Shown here in pieces: positions 10,301 through 18,405 of a stretch of 64,000 bases of DNA. The position numbers and the translations under genes are program-made. The stretch spans positions 124,001 through 188,000 of the forward strand of contig DASYBU010000029.1 of the NCBI GenBank assembly GCA_036500605.1, written 5' to 3'. The DNA is from JAFALK01 sp036500605. GTDB taxonomy: Bacteria > Pseudomonadota > Gammaproteobacteria > Burkholderiales > Burkholderiaceae_C. How positions within the stretch are numbered: position 1 is the first letter of the stretch; each line of letters opens with the position of its first letter. The notes under the pieces were generated by a model. The model was given only the letters and a program-made list of their open reading frames with translations, did no database searches and was not told the DNA's origin.

Positions 10301-13300
10301 CTCAGCGTCCGCGAGCCGTCCACGGCAGCGCTGCCGTTCCAGGTCGCGCCGGAGATGCTCTCGATCACATGGCCGAGCGCGTCATAGTGCGTGACTTCGG
10401 CCGGCGTGACCGTGATCTTGTTGAAGGACGCATCAAGCGCAGGCTGCGGCAGGCCGATGCGTGCGGTCTGACGTCCCAGCTTGTCGTACTGGTAGGTCGT
10501 GACGCGGTTGTTCAGTCCCACCGCCTCAGCCGATTGGATGCGGTTGTCGAAGGCGTCGTAGCCGTAGGTGTTGACCACGTCTACCAGCTGGTTGCCGGAG
10601 TTCCTGGCCTGCACGGGCAGGCGCTCCGAGATCTCGCGGCCGAGCCGGTCGTAGTGGTAGGTGGCGGTACCGCCCAGCTTGTTGATGACCTGCTTGTCGA
10701 AGCGGTTCGCCGCGACACCGTCACTGCCATCGGTGCCGTAGACCGTGGTCTCGGTGTGGGTGGTCGCGTCAGTGGTGAAGAGCAGACGATCGAGCTTGTC
10801 GTAGGCATTGCTGGTCAAGGCGTCCTGCGCGCTGGTCGTCAGGACGGGTAGGGCCAGCTCGTTCGTATTGGTGGCGACCTTGATCGCGTAGCGGCGAACG
10901 GTGGCGACCTGGCTGCTGCCCGCGCTCCAGTAGGTGGTCTTCGTCGCGTAGCCTTCCGGGTCTACCTGCACGGTGACGCGGTTGAGCTTGTCGAAGTAGA
11001 AGTAGCCCACATTGCCCAGTGGGTCGGTCACCTTGACGGCATTGCCGAACGCGTCGTAGCTGGTCTTGGTGGTCCCGTTTACGGCATTCGTAGTCTGGAT
11101 GAGCCGACCAGCGGCGTCATAGGCGTTGTAGACACTGTGCAGGCGCGGATCGATCTGCTGTGTAACGTTGCCCAAGGCGTCGTACACATACTGCGTGGTG
11201 CTGGCCGCACTCGTGCCATCGGCGATCGTCTTGGTGTGCACGCGGCCCGCGGCATCGTAGGTGTAGCGAGTGGTGCTGGCTTCGGGCAAGCCGTGGGCTG
11301 CTGTCTGTCTGACCAGTTGGCCCAGACCGTCGTAGGTGCTGTAGGTTTCGACACCGGCCGCGTCGAAGCTCGAGACCACGCGTCCCGCGGCGTCGCGAAT
11401 GTCCGTGGTCTTGAGATCGTCGGCCGCAGACGCCAACGGCGCTCTGGGCGTGTTGTTGGTCGACACATCGAGCGCGTTCTTGTAGCGGATGGTGTCGACT
11501 TGCAGACCGTTGTAGCTGGTCTCCGTCACATACGCCAAGTGCTTGCCCGTAACGGGTTCATCGAACTCTCTGATCTCGAAACGCAGCCGATCAGCCGCGT
11601 CATACGCGTAGCCCGTACGGCGGTCCAGCGGCGAAGTGGCCAAGGCCGCCAGGCTTTGCCCGGTGATCGGACTGCCCAGTGCAGCGATCTGTGCCGAGCT
11701 CAGCGCGCGGGCATAGTCAACCTTCGAGGTGATGTTGCCGTTGGCGTCGTACTGGAAGCCGGTGATGCCGCCTGCAGCGTCGAGGGCATAGGTCTGACGA
11801 CCGGCCTTGTCATAGGTCGCGTAGCTCACGCGATCGACCGAGATATCGGGCGTGGTGCAAGCCCGGATGCTCTGAACAGTTGGTGTGCTGCGAGCCGCGT
11901 TGAGCAGGGTCGCGTTGGTGCAGATGATGGCGTAATGAGCCAGCTTGATCACGTCGCCGGCGGAGTCGTATTGGTGCTCGACCACGCCGCCCATCGGGTC
12001 CATGCTCAGGACTTGTCGACCTGCGCCGTCATAGGCGTAGAGCGTGACGCGGTCCTGCGTGCTGTCGCCATTGCCCTGAACGAGCTTGGTCAGGTTGCCG
12101 TCGCGGTCATAGCTGTAGCTGGTGAGCAGGCCGGCGTTGTTGTTGCTGGTTTTGACGCGGTTACCCGCGTCATAGGTGTAGCTTTGCTTGATGTCATGTG
12201 CGGTATCAGCCACCGGCACCGGATCAGTATTGACGTTCCAGCTGCTGTAGGCGATGGGGTTGGCGTATGCCAGACGCTCGGTGACGTTGCCATTGCTGTC
12301 GTACGTGAAGCGCACAACACTGCCATAGGCGTCGACGGTGTAGCGGACGCGGCCGTCCTTGTCATAGCGGTTGACCTGGACCTGGTCCTGTCCCGCTGAT
12401 GCAACGACTCGAGCCGATACATTGGCGAGCGTAGGTGCTGCGGCCAAGTCGGTCAGAGAGATGGCTTGTGCGTAGTGCGTCACGCGCTGGACATGGCCTT
12501 CGGCGTCGTACTCCGTATAGACCGTGTCGCCCAGCGGGTCGATCTGGTAAACGAGCCTGTTGTTGGCGTCGTAGACGTAGAGGCTGCGCTTGCCGTTGCT
12601 GTCAGTGCTGGCGATTAGGTTGCCGTTGAGGTCGTACTCGTAGCTCTTGCTGAGGTTCAGCCCCCCTTGGTCGACCACCTCACTGGTACGCCGTCCCAGT
12701 TTGTCATAGACGTAGGTGGTCACGAGCCCCTTGGGGTCGGTGACGGTCAGCGTGTTCCCGACACCGTCGAACGTGTAGCTGGTCTTGAGCGCCAGCCCGC
12801 TCACATCGGCGGTGGTGGCCACAAGCTGGCCGTTCAGGTCGAAGTCGTTGCGGGTGAGAGTTCCGTCGGGCGCAGTGATGGTGATCGAGCTGCCGGTCGC
12901 GGTATTGGCGTAAGCGTAGGTGGTGGTGAGGTTCAGGCCGCCGCTGACTGAATCGACCGTACGGCTGGTGATGCGGTCCAGGTCGTCGTATTGGTAGCTG
13001 GTGACAATCCCGTTGGCGTCGGTGCTGGCGAGCAGCCGGTTGCGTTCGTCGTACACGTTGTGCGTGGTAGCACTGGACCAAGGCCACGTATCCGTATCCG
13101 TAAGATTGCCATTAAGGTCGTACGTGTATATGGCGTGAACCAGCCCGCGAGCATTGCCGTCGCCGGCGGCTCCCAATTCGCCGTAGGGAGTGTAGTATCG
13201 CCCGGTCGTTATCCCTTCAGGCGAGGTAACGGTCACGGATTGGTCGTCTTCCCAGTACGCGAACCGAGTGGTCTGATGGTTGCCGTCGGTCTGGGTCAGC

Positions 13301-16300
13301 ACGCGGCTGAAGGCGTCGTAGGTGGCGCTGCGTATGGTGCTATTGCCATCATTGGTTTGCACTACGCGGCCGAGGTGGTCATAGATGGAGCTTTGAGCGA
13401 CGTTGTTGGCGTCGATGGTGCCAATCCGGCGGCCGAAGGCGTCATAGCGGTATTGCACGGTAGCTTGAAGCCCCAAGCTGTCACTGATAGTGCTACTCAG
13501 CAGGCCGCGACGGTCATAGTTCAGTAGCTGTACGGTTGATGTGCCGTCCTGCTTCAGCTGGCTGGTGATGGTTTGCTGCTCGCCAAACGCATCGTAGGTG
13601 AAGCTGGTGAGGTACTGAAGTGCGTCGCTGCTGGTCTTGAGTTGCCCGCGCAGATCGTAAGCGTAGTCCGTCTCCGCTGTGGCGAAGGGCTGGCTGGAAC
13701 CGGCGGGGGTTTGCGTCAACAGCTGTTGCACAGCAGTTGTGATCGCCGTATTGACCAGGCCACCGCTCAAGGTGCCAAGCGTCGTACTGGGCAATCTTCC
13801 GCCGTACCGCAGCACATGGGTGAGTTCGCCCAGGCCGTCATATTGACGCTCCTCGACATCGCCAAGCGCATCAATGGTGTACGCCAGCTGGCCGTCGGCG
13901 TTGTAGAAATATAGTGTGCGGGCGTTGCCGGGCAAGATCTGGCTTGTGCGTCGGCCGGCCGCGTCATAGGTGTAGCTGGTGCCGTAATGAGTCCAGATGG
14001 CATCGATCTGCTCTTGCGTCTGGTTGCCATCGAGCAGCGCGCTGCCTACCCCGGTGAGTTCGCCGATCAGCCGCCCCTGTAAGTCATAGCGCTGTGTCAA
14101 TGTGCGGGAAACCCCATCAAATCCCCATTTGCCGGTGCTGATTACATTGCCCACCGCGTCGTAGGTGTAAGAGGTGGTCAACACACCATCCAGGCCATCG
14201 ATCTTCGTCGCCAGCTGATTCAGTGAGTTATAGGACCAACTTGTATAGTGGGCAAACTCGGTGTCCTCTGGGGGCGGTGGCAGAGTTTGACGAAGACTGT
14301 CAACCGTTGTGCCACTGTTAACACTGGCACGGACTGCGGCGCTGAGGGACGAAACGTAGCGGATACTTTGGGCAAGGTTGCCACGCCCATCGTAAACATA
14401 CTCGGTGAGATAGCCCTCGCCATCGATCTCTCCTGCGACTTTGCCCAGGTTGTTGAGCACATACTGTTCGCGAACGTCATCTGCTGCGCCGGCTGGCCGC
14501 AGCGCGTCCAGCGTGGCCGAGCTGCGCAGTGCCGCGGGCACTTGGGTCGCGTAGCTCACACGTGAGCTCAACTGGCCCGCCGCGTCGTAGTTCATCTCGG
14601 TGAGATAGCCCTCGGCATCGAGCGTGGCGCGGAGCAGGCCGTCCTCATCGTAGAAGTTGCGTGTGTGACGATCACCCGCAGTGTCGGCAATGGGCGTGGC
14701 GTTGGTGGCAGTGGGCGACGCGGTAAACGCGGTGAGGTTGATCGGGTGGGCGTAGCGGATGACGTCGGTGACGCGCGAGGCGCCGTCGTAGAGCGTCTCG
14801 GTCACGTAGCCGAGGGCATCAACCGTCTTGGTCAAGCGACCCGCTGTGTCGTAAAGATTCCAGGTGTTGATATCGAGTGAGCTGCTGGGGGGGCGGACGT
14901 CGCTCAGCTTGATGTCCGTTGGAGGGGGCGCCCATGTGAAGTCACGCGACGGAACCAAGGCGGCGGCAGTCAGGCCAAGGAGGAGGACTCCTCCAAAATA
15001 GGCGCTTTTGGGGCCAGCCGCACCATCCGGATCAACAGATATCAGAACCCCTGACGCGGGCTTGTCGGTAATCTTGAAGATGCCATCTGCAAAGGGGTCA
15101 GTCCCGACATAACCAATGCCCTGAAGAATCGCACGAACGTTGAGCTTGTCCGCTCCCAGCGTGAAATCCTGGATCGCAATAAGCGCAGTAAGAGGCCCAA
15201 TGTTGGGAAGAACGACTTGGTCGTTCCCGGCCCCTGTAACCACGGTTTTCGCGCCACCGCTGGAAATCAAGAGAACGTCGTCGCCGTCGGTCCCTTCGCG
15301 ATTAAGAACGAAGTTCTGAAACAGCGTGTTGAGTTGCTGATCTGAAATGGGCTGCGAATAGCGTGTCGTCTGAGTCAGCTGGCCATCGAGGTCGTACTTG
15401 TATTCGACGACGTGTCCCTGGGCGTCAATGTCAGCAGTCTTGCGCCCCATCTCGTCATGCAGGAACCACTGGCGAGCGCCCGTCGGGTCCTGCACCATGC
15501 GCAGTCGATCGTCGTTGTCGTAGAAGTAGCTTGTGATGCCGAGATCGACGTTGCCCGGCGCTGTCTGTTGCACGCTGGTCAGACGGCCCGCCTTGTCGTA
15601 ACTGCTGATCGTCGACAAGCCGTTGTCCAGCGTCACCGTATTGCGATTGCCCAGATCGTCGTAGGTGTTGATCGTCGTGTGATGCTGTGCGTCGACTGTG
15701 GTCAGCACGCGCCCCAGGCCGTCATAGGTGTAGTCGGTTTCGCCATCCGTGCCGACGATGGTCTTGAGCAACAACCCCGAGGCGTCGTAAACGAATTGCG
15801 TAATGACTTGCTGGCCGGTCGAAGATCCGTCGCCATCAGGGTCGACCGTCGCATAGCTCGTTGAGCGCACCAGTTGTCCGCGCAAGTCGTACTGAAAATC
15901 CGTACGCTTGGTCACCGACAGATCTTGCTCGCTGAGCCAGCCCTGCATGCCTTCCTCGGTGGGCACCGCGATTTCGCCAAGGATCGGATCGTTGCCCTCG
16001 TTCGGTCCCGGAATTGGGGCCGGGTCGCCGCCGCCTAGCGGACGAGCAAGGGCGGAGAAATTGCCGCCAGGATTGGTAGGGCCTCCAGGCACATACGAGG
16101 AACCGCCATAGTCATCGCCATCAACATAAGCAGTCCCTGGATATTCAATGGCCGCAACTCGCTTACCCCAATCGTAACGATATTCCGTGACGCGCCCATC
16201 CGGGCTGATCATGAAACGCAGCATCCCCAAACCCGAGTCGTCATAGACATAGCGGGTGGTGGATGGTGCGCTTGGCTGAGCGCCTCCTGCACCATCCGCA

Positions 16301-17532
16301 TCGGGCACCGCGTACACGGTTTCCGCCATCAGCCGATTGAACTCATCAAATCTGCGAGTGATGGTGTTGCCTGCCGCATCGCGCTGCAGGGTTTGGTTGC
16401 CATTGGCGTCATACGCCATGTCGACGACATGCCCCAGGGCATCCACGGTCTGGATCAGATCGCCGTTCTCGTTGTAGACGAATCCGGTGCTTGAAACCTG
16501 GCCGTTTACGCTAGGCCCAGTGACGCTGGTGAGTTGCCTCGCCGAGTCGTAGCCGTAACTGGTCTGGAAGCCCAGCGGATCAGTCACCTGTGTGCTGTTC
16601 GCGGAGTAGGTGAACGTCGTCACTTGTCCGAGGCCGTCCGTGATCGACGACACAACGCATCGGCTACCTCCGGTCTGCGGATCTACAACATTGGCGTAGG
16701 TAAAGCTCAGGCCCGTGCCATCCGACTGCTTGATGCTGGCCAGCACCGAGACGGAGTTCACCGTCCCATAGGTGTAGTCGGTCGTGAAGACCTTCGCGTC
16801 CGTTTTGTCCGCCGGTGTGAGATCCACCGTCACGCGGGACAGCCGCCCAGACGTGTCGTAGCTATAGCTGATGGCAGACAGTGTTGAGCCATCTGCGGTA
16901 ACGGTGCGCAGCCCCGTCAGCTGGTTGCCCGTGTAGTCGTAATAGAGCGTCTCGCCATTGTTATCGAGCATGCTCGAAAGCAGGCCGCTGGTGTTGTACC
17001 AGTAGCTCAGGGTATTACTCTGCACGTCGGTGCGCTCAATCAATCGCCCGGTGGCGTCATAGAGTTCGACGACGCCTGTGTCGCCGTCAGTCCACGCGCA
17101 CGCATATGGACTATAGGCCAAGGTGTCGTAAGCACCCGAACCGTCAGTGCTCACATACAGGCCTCGGTCGCCGTCCCATGTATAGATGGCGGTGGCGCCA
17201 TCCGCATCTGTGCGTGTCAGCGTACTGCCGGCCGTGTAGGGCGCGCCACTCAGTTGCACCTGTTGGCTGTAAACGCCCGGGGCCCAGTTGTCTCCGTTGT
17301 CGTCGTTCTGGAGGCCTTGACTGTTGTAGGTGCGCAGAGCGACCGCATCCGGCCCCGTCCCCATTAGCCGCGCATCCACATCCTGCAAGACAAGATTGCC
17401 AGTGGCAACATTCACATAGGCCTGCTCCCCGTTGCGGCCCAGGCTCGCATTGCCAAAGGTGCCGTTCTTGCCCAGAGTAGCCAACGAGCTCAAGCTCAGG
17501 CCTAGGCTGTTGCCGCTGACGATTGCCACCAT
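1321..17532 (-). CDS. Giant YD-repeat (Rhs/Wap-like) polymorphic toxin with LysM domain, 5403 aa
   Basis: The ATG at 17530-17532 is chosen because the protein then begins MVAIVSGNSLGL and an AGGG-type site precedes it; a longer frame to 17649 has an unlikely Cys/Arg-rich leader. Order of parts: N-terminal non-YD region (about 1-130); YD repeats (Y-D-x3-G-R/N-L) to about 735; a type I-secretion/RTX-like block (about 740-860) with GTDGDD, GAGNDQVV and DFTLGADKLNVRAIL; YD repeats to about 2935; a beta-rich non-YD block (about 2938-3750); YD repeats to about 4570; LysM (about 4597-4645: YTVRNGDTLSSIAQ); a Pro run; a hydrophobic segment (about 4684-4731); an Ala/Gly-rich pre-toxin part; and the variable tip (about 5190-5403). 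The classical Rhs-core end motif (DPxGxxxG) is absent. The YD repeats probably form a shell around the tip. The tip has WVFRGS and DPLKATIF, weakly like ADP-ribosyltransferases. No secretion signal is obvious. Confidence 0.9.
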   Translation of the reverse strand: MVAIVSGNSLGLSLSSLATLGKNGTFGNASLGRNGEQAYVNVATGNLVLQDVDARLMGTGPDAVALRTYNSQGLQNDDNGDNWAPGVYSQQVQLSGAPYTAGSTLTRTDADGATAIYTWDGDRGLYVSTDGSGAYDTLAYSPYACAWTDGDTGVVELYDATGRLIERTDVQSNTLSYWYNTSGLLSSMLDNNGETLYYDYTGNQLTGLRTVTADGSTLSAISYSYDTSGRLSRVTVDLTPADKTDAKVFTTDYTYGTVNSVSVLASIKQSDGTGLSFTYANVVDPQTGGSRCVVSSITDGLGQVTTFTYSANSTQVTDPLGFQTSYGYDSARQLTSVTGPSVNGQVSSTGFVYNENGDLIQTVDALGHVVDMAYDANGNQTLQRDAAGNTITRRFDEFNRLMAETVYAVPDADGAGGAQPSAPSTTRYVYDDSGLGMLRFMISPDGRVTEYRYDWGKRVAAIEYPGTAYVDGDDYGGSSYVPGGPTNPGGNFSALARPLGGGDPAPIPGPNEGNDPILGEIAVPTEEGMQGWLSEQDLSVTKRTDFQYDLRGQLVRSTSYATVDPDGDGSSTGQQVITQFVYDASGLLLKTIVGTDGETDYTYDGLGRVLTTVDAQHHTTINTYDDLGNRNTVTLDNGLSTISSYDKAGRLTSVQQTAPGNVDLGITSYFYDNDDRLRMVQDPTGARQWFLHDEMGRKTADIDAQGHVVEYKYDLDGQLTQTTRYSQPISDQQLNTLFQNFVLNREGTDGDDVLLISSGGAKTVVTGAGNDQVVLPNIGPLTALIAIQDFTLGADKLNVRAILQGIGYVGTDPFADGIFKITDKPASGVLISVDPDGAAGPKSAYFGGVLLLGLTAAALVPSRDFTWAPPPTDIKLSDVRPPSSSLDINTWNLYDTAGRLTKTVDALGYVTETLYDGASRVTDVIRYAHPINLTAFTASPTATNATPIADTAGDRHTRNFYDEDGLLRATLDAEGYLTEMNYDAAGQLSSRVSYATQVPAALRSSATLDALRPAGAADDVREQYVLNNLGKVAGEIDGEGYLTEYVYDGRGNLAQSIRYVSSLSAAVRASVNSGTTVDSLRQTLPPPPEDTEFAHYTSWSYNSLNQLATKIDGLDGVLTTSYTYDAVGNVISTGKWGFDGVSRTLTQRYDLQGRLIGELTGVGSALLDGNQTQEQIDAIWTHYGTSYTYDAAGRRTSQILPGNARTLYFYNADGQLAYTIDALGDVEERQYDGLGELTHVLRYGGRLPSTTLGTLSGGLVNTAITTAVQQLLTQTPAGSSQPFATAETDYAYDLRGQLKTSSDALQYLTSFTYDAFGEQQTITSQLKQDGTSTVQLLNYDRRGLLSSTISDSLGLQATVQYRYDAFGRRIGTIDANNVAQSSIYDHLGRVVQTNDGNSTIRSATYDAFSRVLTQTDGNHQTTRFAYWEDDQSVTVTSPEGITTGRYYTPYGELGAAGDGNARGLVHAIYTYDLNGNLTDTDTWPWSSATTHNVYDERNRLLASTDANGIVTSYQYDDLDRITSRTVDSVSGGLNLTTTYAYANTATGSSITITAPDGTLTRNDFDLNGQLVATTADVSGLALKTSYTFDGVGNTLTVTDPKGLVTTYVYDKLGRRTSEVVDQGGLNLSKSYEYDLNGNLIASTDSNGKRSLYVYDANNRLVYQIDPLGDTVYTEYDAEGHVQRVTHYAQAISLTDLAAAPTLANVSARVVASAGQDQVQVNRYDKDGRVRYTVDAYGSVVRFTYDSNGNVTERLAYANPIAYSSWNVNTDPVPVADTAHDIKQSYTYDAGNRVKTSNNNAGLLTSYSYDRDGNLTKLVQGNGDSTQDRVTLYAYDGAGRQVLSMDPMGGVVEHQYDSAGDVIKLAHYAIICTNATLLNAARSTPTVQSIRACTTPDISVDRVSYATYDKAGRQTYALDAAGGITGFQYDANGNITSKVDYARALSSAQIAALGSPITGQSLAALATSPLDRRTGYAYDAADRLRFEIREFDEPVTGKHLAYVTETSYNGLQVDTIRYKNALDVSTNNTPRAPLASAADDLKTTDIRDAAGRVVSSFDAAGVETYSTYDGLGQLVRQTAAHGLPEASTTRYTYDAAGRVHTKTIADGTSAASTTQYVYDALGNVTQQIDPRLHSVYNAYDAAGRLIQTTNAVNGTTKTSYDAFGNAVKVTDPLGNVGYFYFDKLNRVTVQVDPEGYATKTTYWSAGSSQVATVRRYAIKVATNTNELALPVLTTSAQDALTSNAYDKLDRLLFTTDATTHTETTVYGTDGSDGVAANRFDKQVINKLGGTATYHYDRLGREISERLPVQARNSGNQLVDVVNTYGYDAFDNRIQSAEAVGLNNRVTTYQYDKLGRQTARIGLPQPALDASFNKITVTPAEVTHYDALGHVIESISGATWNGSAAVDGSRTLSYYDAAGNKVAQITADGALTVYEYDKAGHVVRESDRATRVALPAVAGGTPPTGAIDSANDRNTVMVYDDVGRLTLKQREAVLYWDPQVTSGGDFLLPTNLSTVTLQALLYDADGNVVQETDGRGNSAFTYYDKVGRKVLHIDQMGYAVAWDYADFQDTATTEIKYAGLVSAYARQDDTTQAQALRDPATLRAGLSLTDARRTDFNTDRMGRVLTQTVYGVATQSVDSNGNIASDSSANAVTTYAYDGLGNITQTRQLISGNTWAETDVGYDKLGREITRVAPGYTDQNLNWVLPETDTEYDGLGALSRSIQRGRDNAVETDDRITSYGYDINGNRVSQSDAARNLTIYELNAQGQVARSTLKDVLDASGAKHDIVKLFQYDVMGRATVTTDVGTGEVRKTAYNAFGEISAQGLGDGWQEYTEYNTLGKVQRSNTGDGVDKIYLYDRNGNTTSEIQGGQDADVNLRTVQIAAAAVDTHLNRTYSVYDKKNQLIKTIETKIEYEQDDLSKQGAFQQRLADLYGAISLANAGGGAYPGSTPYTSTSNTTVIGTSNGTGAVAQSSGNTDQPASTVWTIGGDVPSVNYSQPPASSTDYSFKWSGSTHMDDARFTAPRQDFGQQFAISFTLPTSVPALPVNTPYLIVDAATKQIITSGQPGSVMNLDLPQNKTRDFNIVAQYGAEQFVVAVIHGDNYTNWVQDGTVPLALPVGTNSISGEDAQVIDSDASHPDILGSTSGTYYVTQSITITPTHPGFLFIPRTTAIASLTANWVGAMMLPVYTPTTSSNSASAHWFAVDLSNIATDGQSVLIKGFDSTGNVVYATQLTVSSSTSTNAATIMASTPVVEPDVTSNGSSLSFRAELLNSGATATLHIRQAGTNNNWTSVSVSNGSASIAQLQPSGNATYEYILEKSAGEMYYGQYTVSASSFMSVGNSPLKTVSQISPAYTFNVPSSMGVQGGDALRVDLTVGGQPVSVSVSASNAFNLSVAYLRTLFPGTNAYEEKTVSYRYRAYLTRAGHEYYVGDVSGTLEIGKSVGFQTTPTSATAIYPGVFQLGLPNLSGNIHLTVGSQNIDLANGDSRRWVVNGQTYLNLSGWISSAGPTAIGISYSGSDANFNGTLTLGSDGSVVGTIQPQIYSYDQQVRIHVDGAQAMSVLNMGPENNIAGPNSTRVHAAGSGDFVVDLTPAEWGQTFSIYYETLDSQGNLNCKGQGEIAVDSAGKATFTPGAPLYKAAYLSFNPPAGASTFAVTVAGYATQTLTAANGFTLLIDPHIVPPATRSYNFVASSADGTVLGSGGGEFSLSVDNKVTPATHYEDRQPQPPLVLLGPPGHPEAAQMHLTLTQPDPQDPTKSVTKYDLVLQGVWDANSTRMTYTWNHSFDGRVITNIEQYGYSIALLKTDGSPAVDEVNTAYTSNGQLSVGGSDPTDLLHMQQNVIVGLGKAMVSHSQTYNAFGEVAEEYDDNTLDRANDMAKEYLAGGLGNFTAAIDQNALHTRFIYNSLGELITKIDAQTFVTEANGYVHRESPVTSYGYDLLGRLTVSTDANNHTSKQAYVGGGQNVGYQWAADGGEQQSQYDIFGDARVLINELTARVEQDFDQVDNLVAVRHKAVTRLNNSVGSTTTNSIGDVTDTYVYDALHRRISHTDTLLDTDSTFYDTLNRVTSTITAASRKTIYSYQAIAAGNASLVSLGGQLLGGYQLTTTSADGHTLIDRVDYFNRTVWHQDEGATTYVYNYNAAGELTSQTSSKNQNIQYRYMQNGYIKEANDLTTHTTSRYGYDNAGNRVWELYGELKADNTTLGAVYEDDDIAYDELNRISHVWDGSYKTNDVRYEYDAVGNRRSAIALYWDPQTNGVIRRDDYWYTYDAANRFTMTKGSFAGTRGQSMTDTSGSIVRGDNGIAITYDQAGQRKTAAYVAYLPRADNSGITDKYQVAETYTYGSDGYLINTDTQKTNVSTNAVTSLRSRRNADALGRTTVYTESNVDGSGIIRQDTSSYDEDGVLDSVRDKDSSTTSYTYGNSLDGTRQNVGELMQVQTKNSSGTVQSTTSYVYEYWDSAKQKSITTTQTGLPGSGVTTLAYDVNGHVSAATDSVAGRTFKYFSNAEGLVLQRQESEGLNKTYVHNYYYADGKRIGDVTTDLSDDTRVSYAEQLAADEKANAGRPQEDKFKNFKPVTSADFDQNYEPINASYPGATGSSYTVRNGDTLSSIAQSVWGDASMWYLIADANGLRGSDTLVAGQVLTIPNKVTNIHNNANTFRPYNPGEVIGHIDPTLPAPPPPPQAGGCGTAGLILMIVVAVVVTVITAGAAAAALAEAAPALFAGTAATIGGVGVTVAGAAVATAAGAALGSVASQLVGMATGNVQDFSWKAVGQAAIGGAISGGVGAGLNTLAQTGGILNGSPLGSALSAKDGWMATAGAVVRAGASTAVSMAMQGQWSWRAVALSSVAAGAGNAVSQNISGVFSSWDPASAKIATSAVSSAVGGWATAKAFGLSATDTRSRLGQAFAQGLGDGIGEALQPNEQYALVPKTQGGLRVSASGWSAQVDDGIERSNRDPSIPELAPFNPELQKSLPELKINQLDTSKLTRLELPSANRINSNADAQAYYNSLRANAGPRGGTGPAYGDVAAAQSGVGLGVPAPVTGLPFLSGLQKLSDAVGSIAPNAHPITLDELGTATFNTAKWIFSGDYDKTGRGLVPDIYKGIKGALGGVVDLFGYSNHVDSQAKGLIPINAEYEPVSDLGQAIKQNGLGSTAVAVVSGLPIIRSGISFYNGDNVSGLSGLLEDGVTFYAAPKVLATLRPAGLGMDLTVGNTSASQILTSGQVEGLKAIGLSDAQMSELVNTTGGDLWVFRGSRADAAVAGGESSQIAGYTPVTIDPLKATIFGLGREGMDGTPASVFFGPSKGLDVELGIGNVPMGADTTPLVQLERELGASVTPDVFAQRAPYSISARDSLNILNDMGLNVQSHVTGDLSDVLRSHPAMTPQQVQQYIQQATKLNSKVGG

Positions 17533-17794
17533 GATGTATGAATCCCTCGTGTTGTGCGCTCGTGCTGTTCGCAGCCGGCTCGCACATCCGAGCCCTCGAC
17601 AGCATCTGCACATCTCATCCGGACTTGGCGGAACTTGTTTAGCGGTCAAGCATCAATTGCGGGTAAACACTGGTTTTGAAGCCTTTGAAAGCGGCGGACT
17701 AAACTTTGCGAGCAGGCGCTGGATACACTGGAACGCGCAGGCTCGCTGCTCCGCCGCGCTCCTCGCGCGTGCCACTCCGCTTCTTGGGTTCTCT

Positions 17795-18382
17795 ATGCAA
17801 AGCTCGTTCGATCGCCTGATCACCGAAGGTCTCTCGGCCAGTCGCGCCAACCAAACGCAAGCCGCTCTGGCTTGCTTCACGCAGGCCAGTCAGGAGCAGC
17901 CGCAGTCAGGTCTTCCGCACTTCCTGATCGGAACTGAATACGCGCAGGCCGGGCTCGTTCAAGAAGCAGAACTGGCCTTTGCCAATGCAGTTCTGCTATC
18001 GCCGAACATGTCCATCGCGCGGTATCAACTGGGGCTGTTGCAGTTCTCGTCCGATCGACTGGCCATGGCCTTGGTGACTTGGCAGCCGTTGCTGGCATTG
18101 CCTGAAGACGATCCGCTGCGGCAGTTCGTGCTGGGCTTCTCGGCCCTGGGACAGGAGGCGCTGGACGCGGCGATTGTTTGCTTCCAGAAGGGCATGGCGC
18201 TCAATCAGAGCAATCCGCCGATGAACCGCGATATCGAGCTGGTTCTGGCTCAGATCGCGCGATTGCGGGGTGAGGCCCCTCCACTGGCACCGTCAAGCCG
18301 AGCTGCAGGCGCACCAGCCGAGTCAGAAGACCAGATGCACGTGCTGCTGGCGAACTATCAGCCTGGTGGCAACCCACATTGA
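17795..18382 (+). CDS. TPR-repeat protein (195 aa)
   Basis: A tetratricopeptide-repeat protein of 195 residues, without a signal peptide. The ATG at 17795 gives MQSSFDRLITEGLSASRANQ; the frame is open further upstream but that part is not protein-like. Helix pairs with TPR residues are visible: ALACFTQASQEQP, PHFLIGTEYAQAGLVQEAELAFANAVLLSP, ARYQLGLLQFSSDR, and FVLGFSALGQEALDAAIVCFQKGMALN. The C-terminus is a Pro/Ala-rich tail. It is transcribed divergently from the giant YD-repeat gene (262 bases between starts) and is followed 23 bases later by a 123-aa unknown gene, so both may serve assembly or export of the giant protein. That role rests on position only. Confidence 0.75.
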   Translation: MQSSFDRLITEGLSASRANQTQAALACFTQASQEQPQSGLPHFLIGTEYAQAGLVQEAELAFANAVLLSPNMSIARYQLGLLQFSSDRLAMALVTWQPLLALPEDDPLRQFVLGFSALGQEALDAAIVCFQKGMALNQSNPPMNRDIELVLAQIARLRGEAPPLAPSSRAAGAPAESEDQMHVLLANYQPGGNPH

Positions 18383-18405
18383 TGTTCGGCGTTTGAGCTT
18401 CGCCC

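Noticed and set aside
17533..17649. 39-residue N-terminal extension of the giant protein
   Set aside because: The extension is Cys/Arg-rich without a signal; the internal ATG at 17532 has a ribosome site and a normal start.
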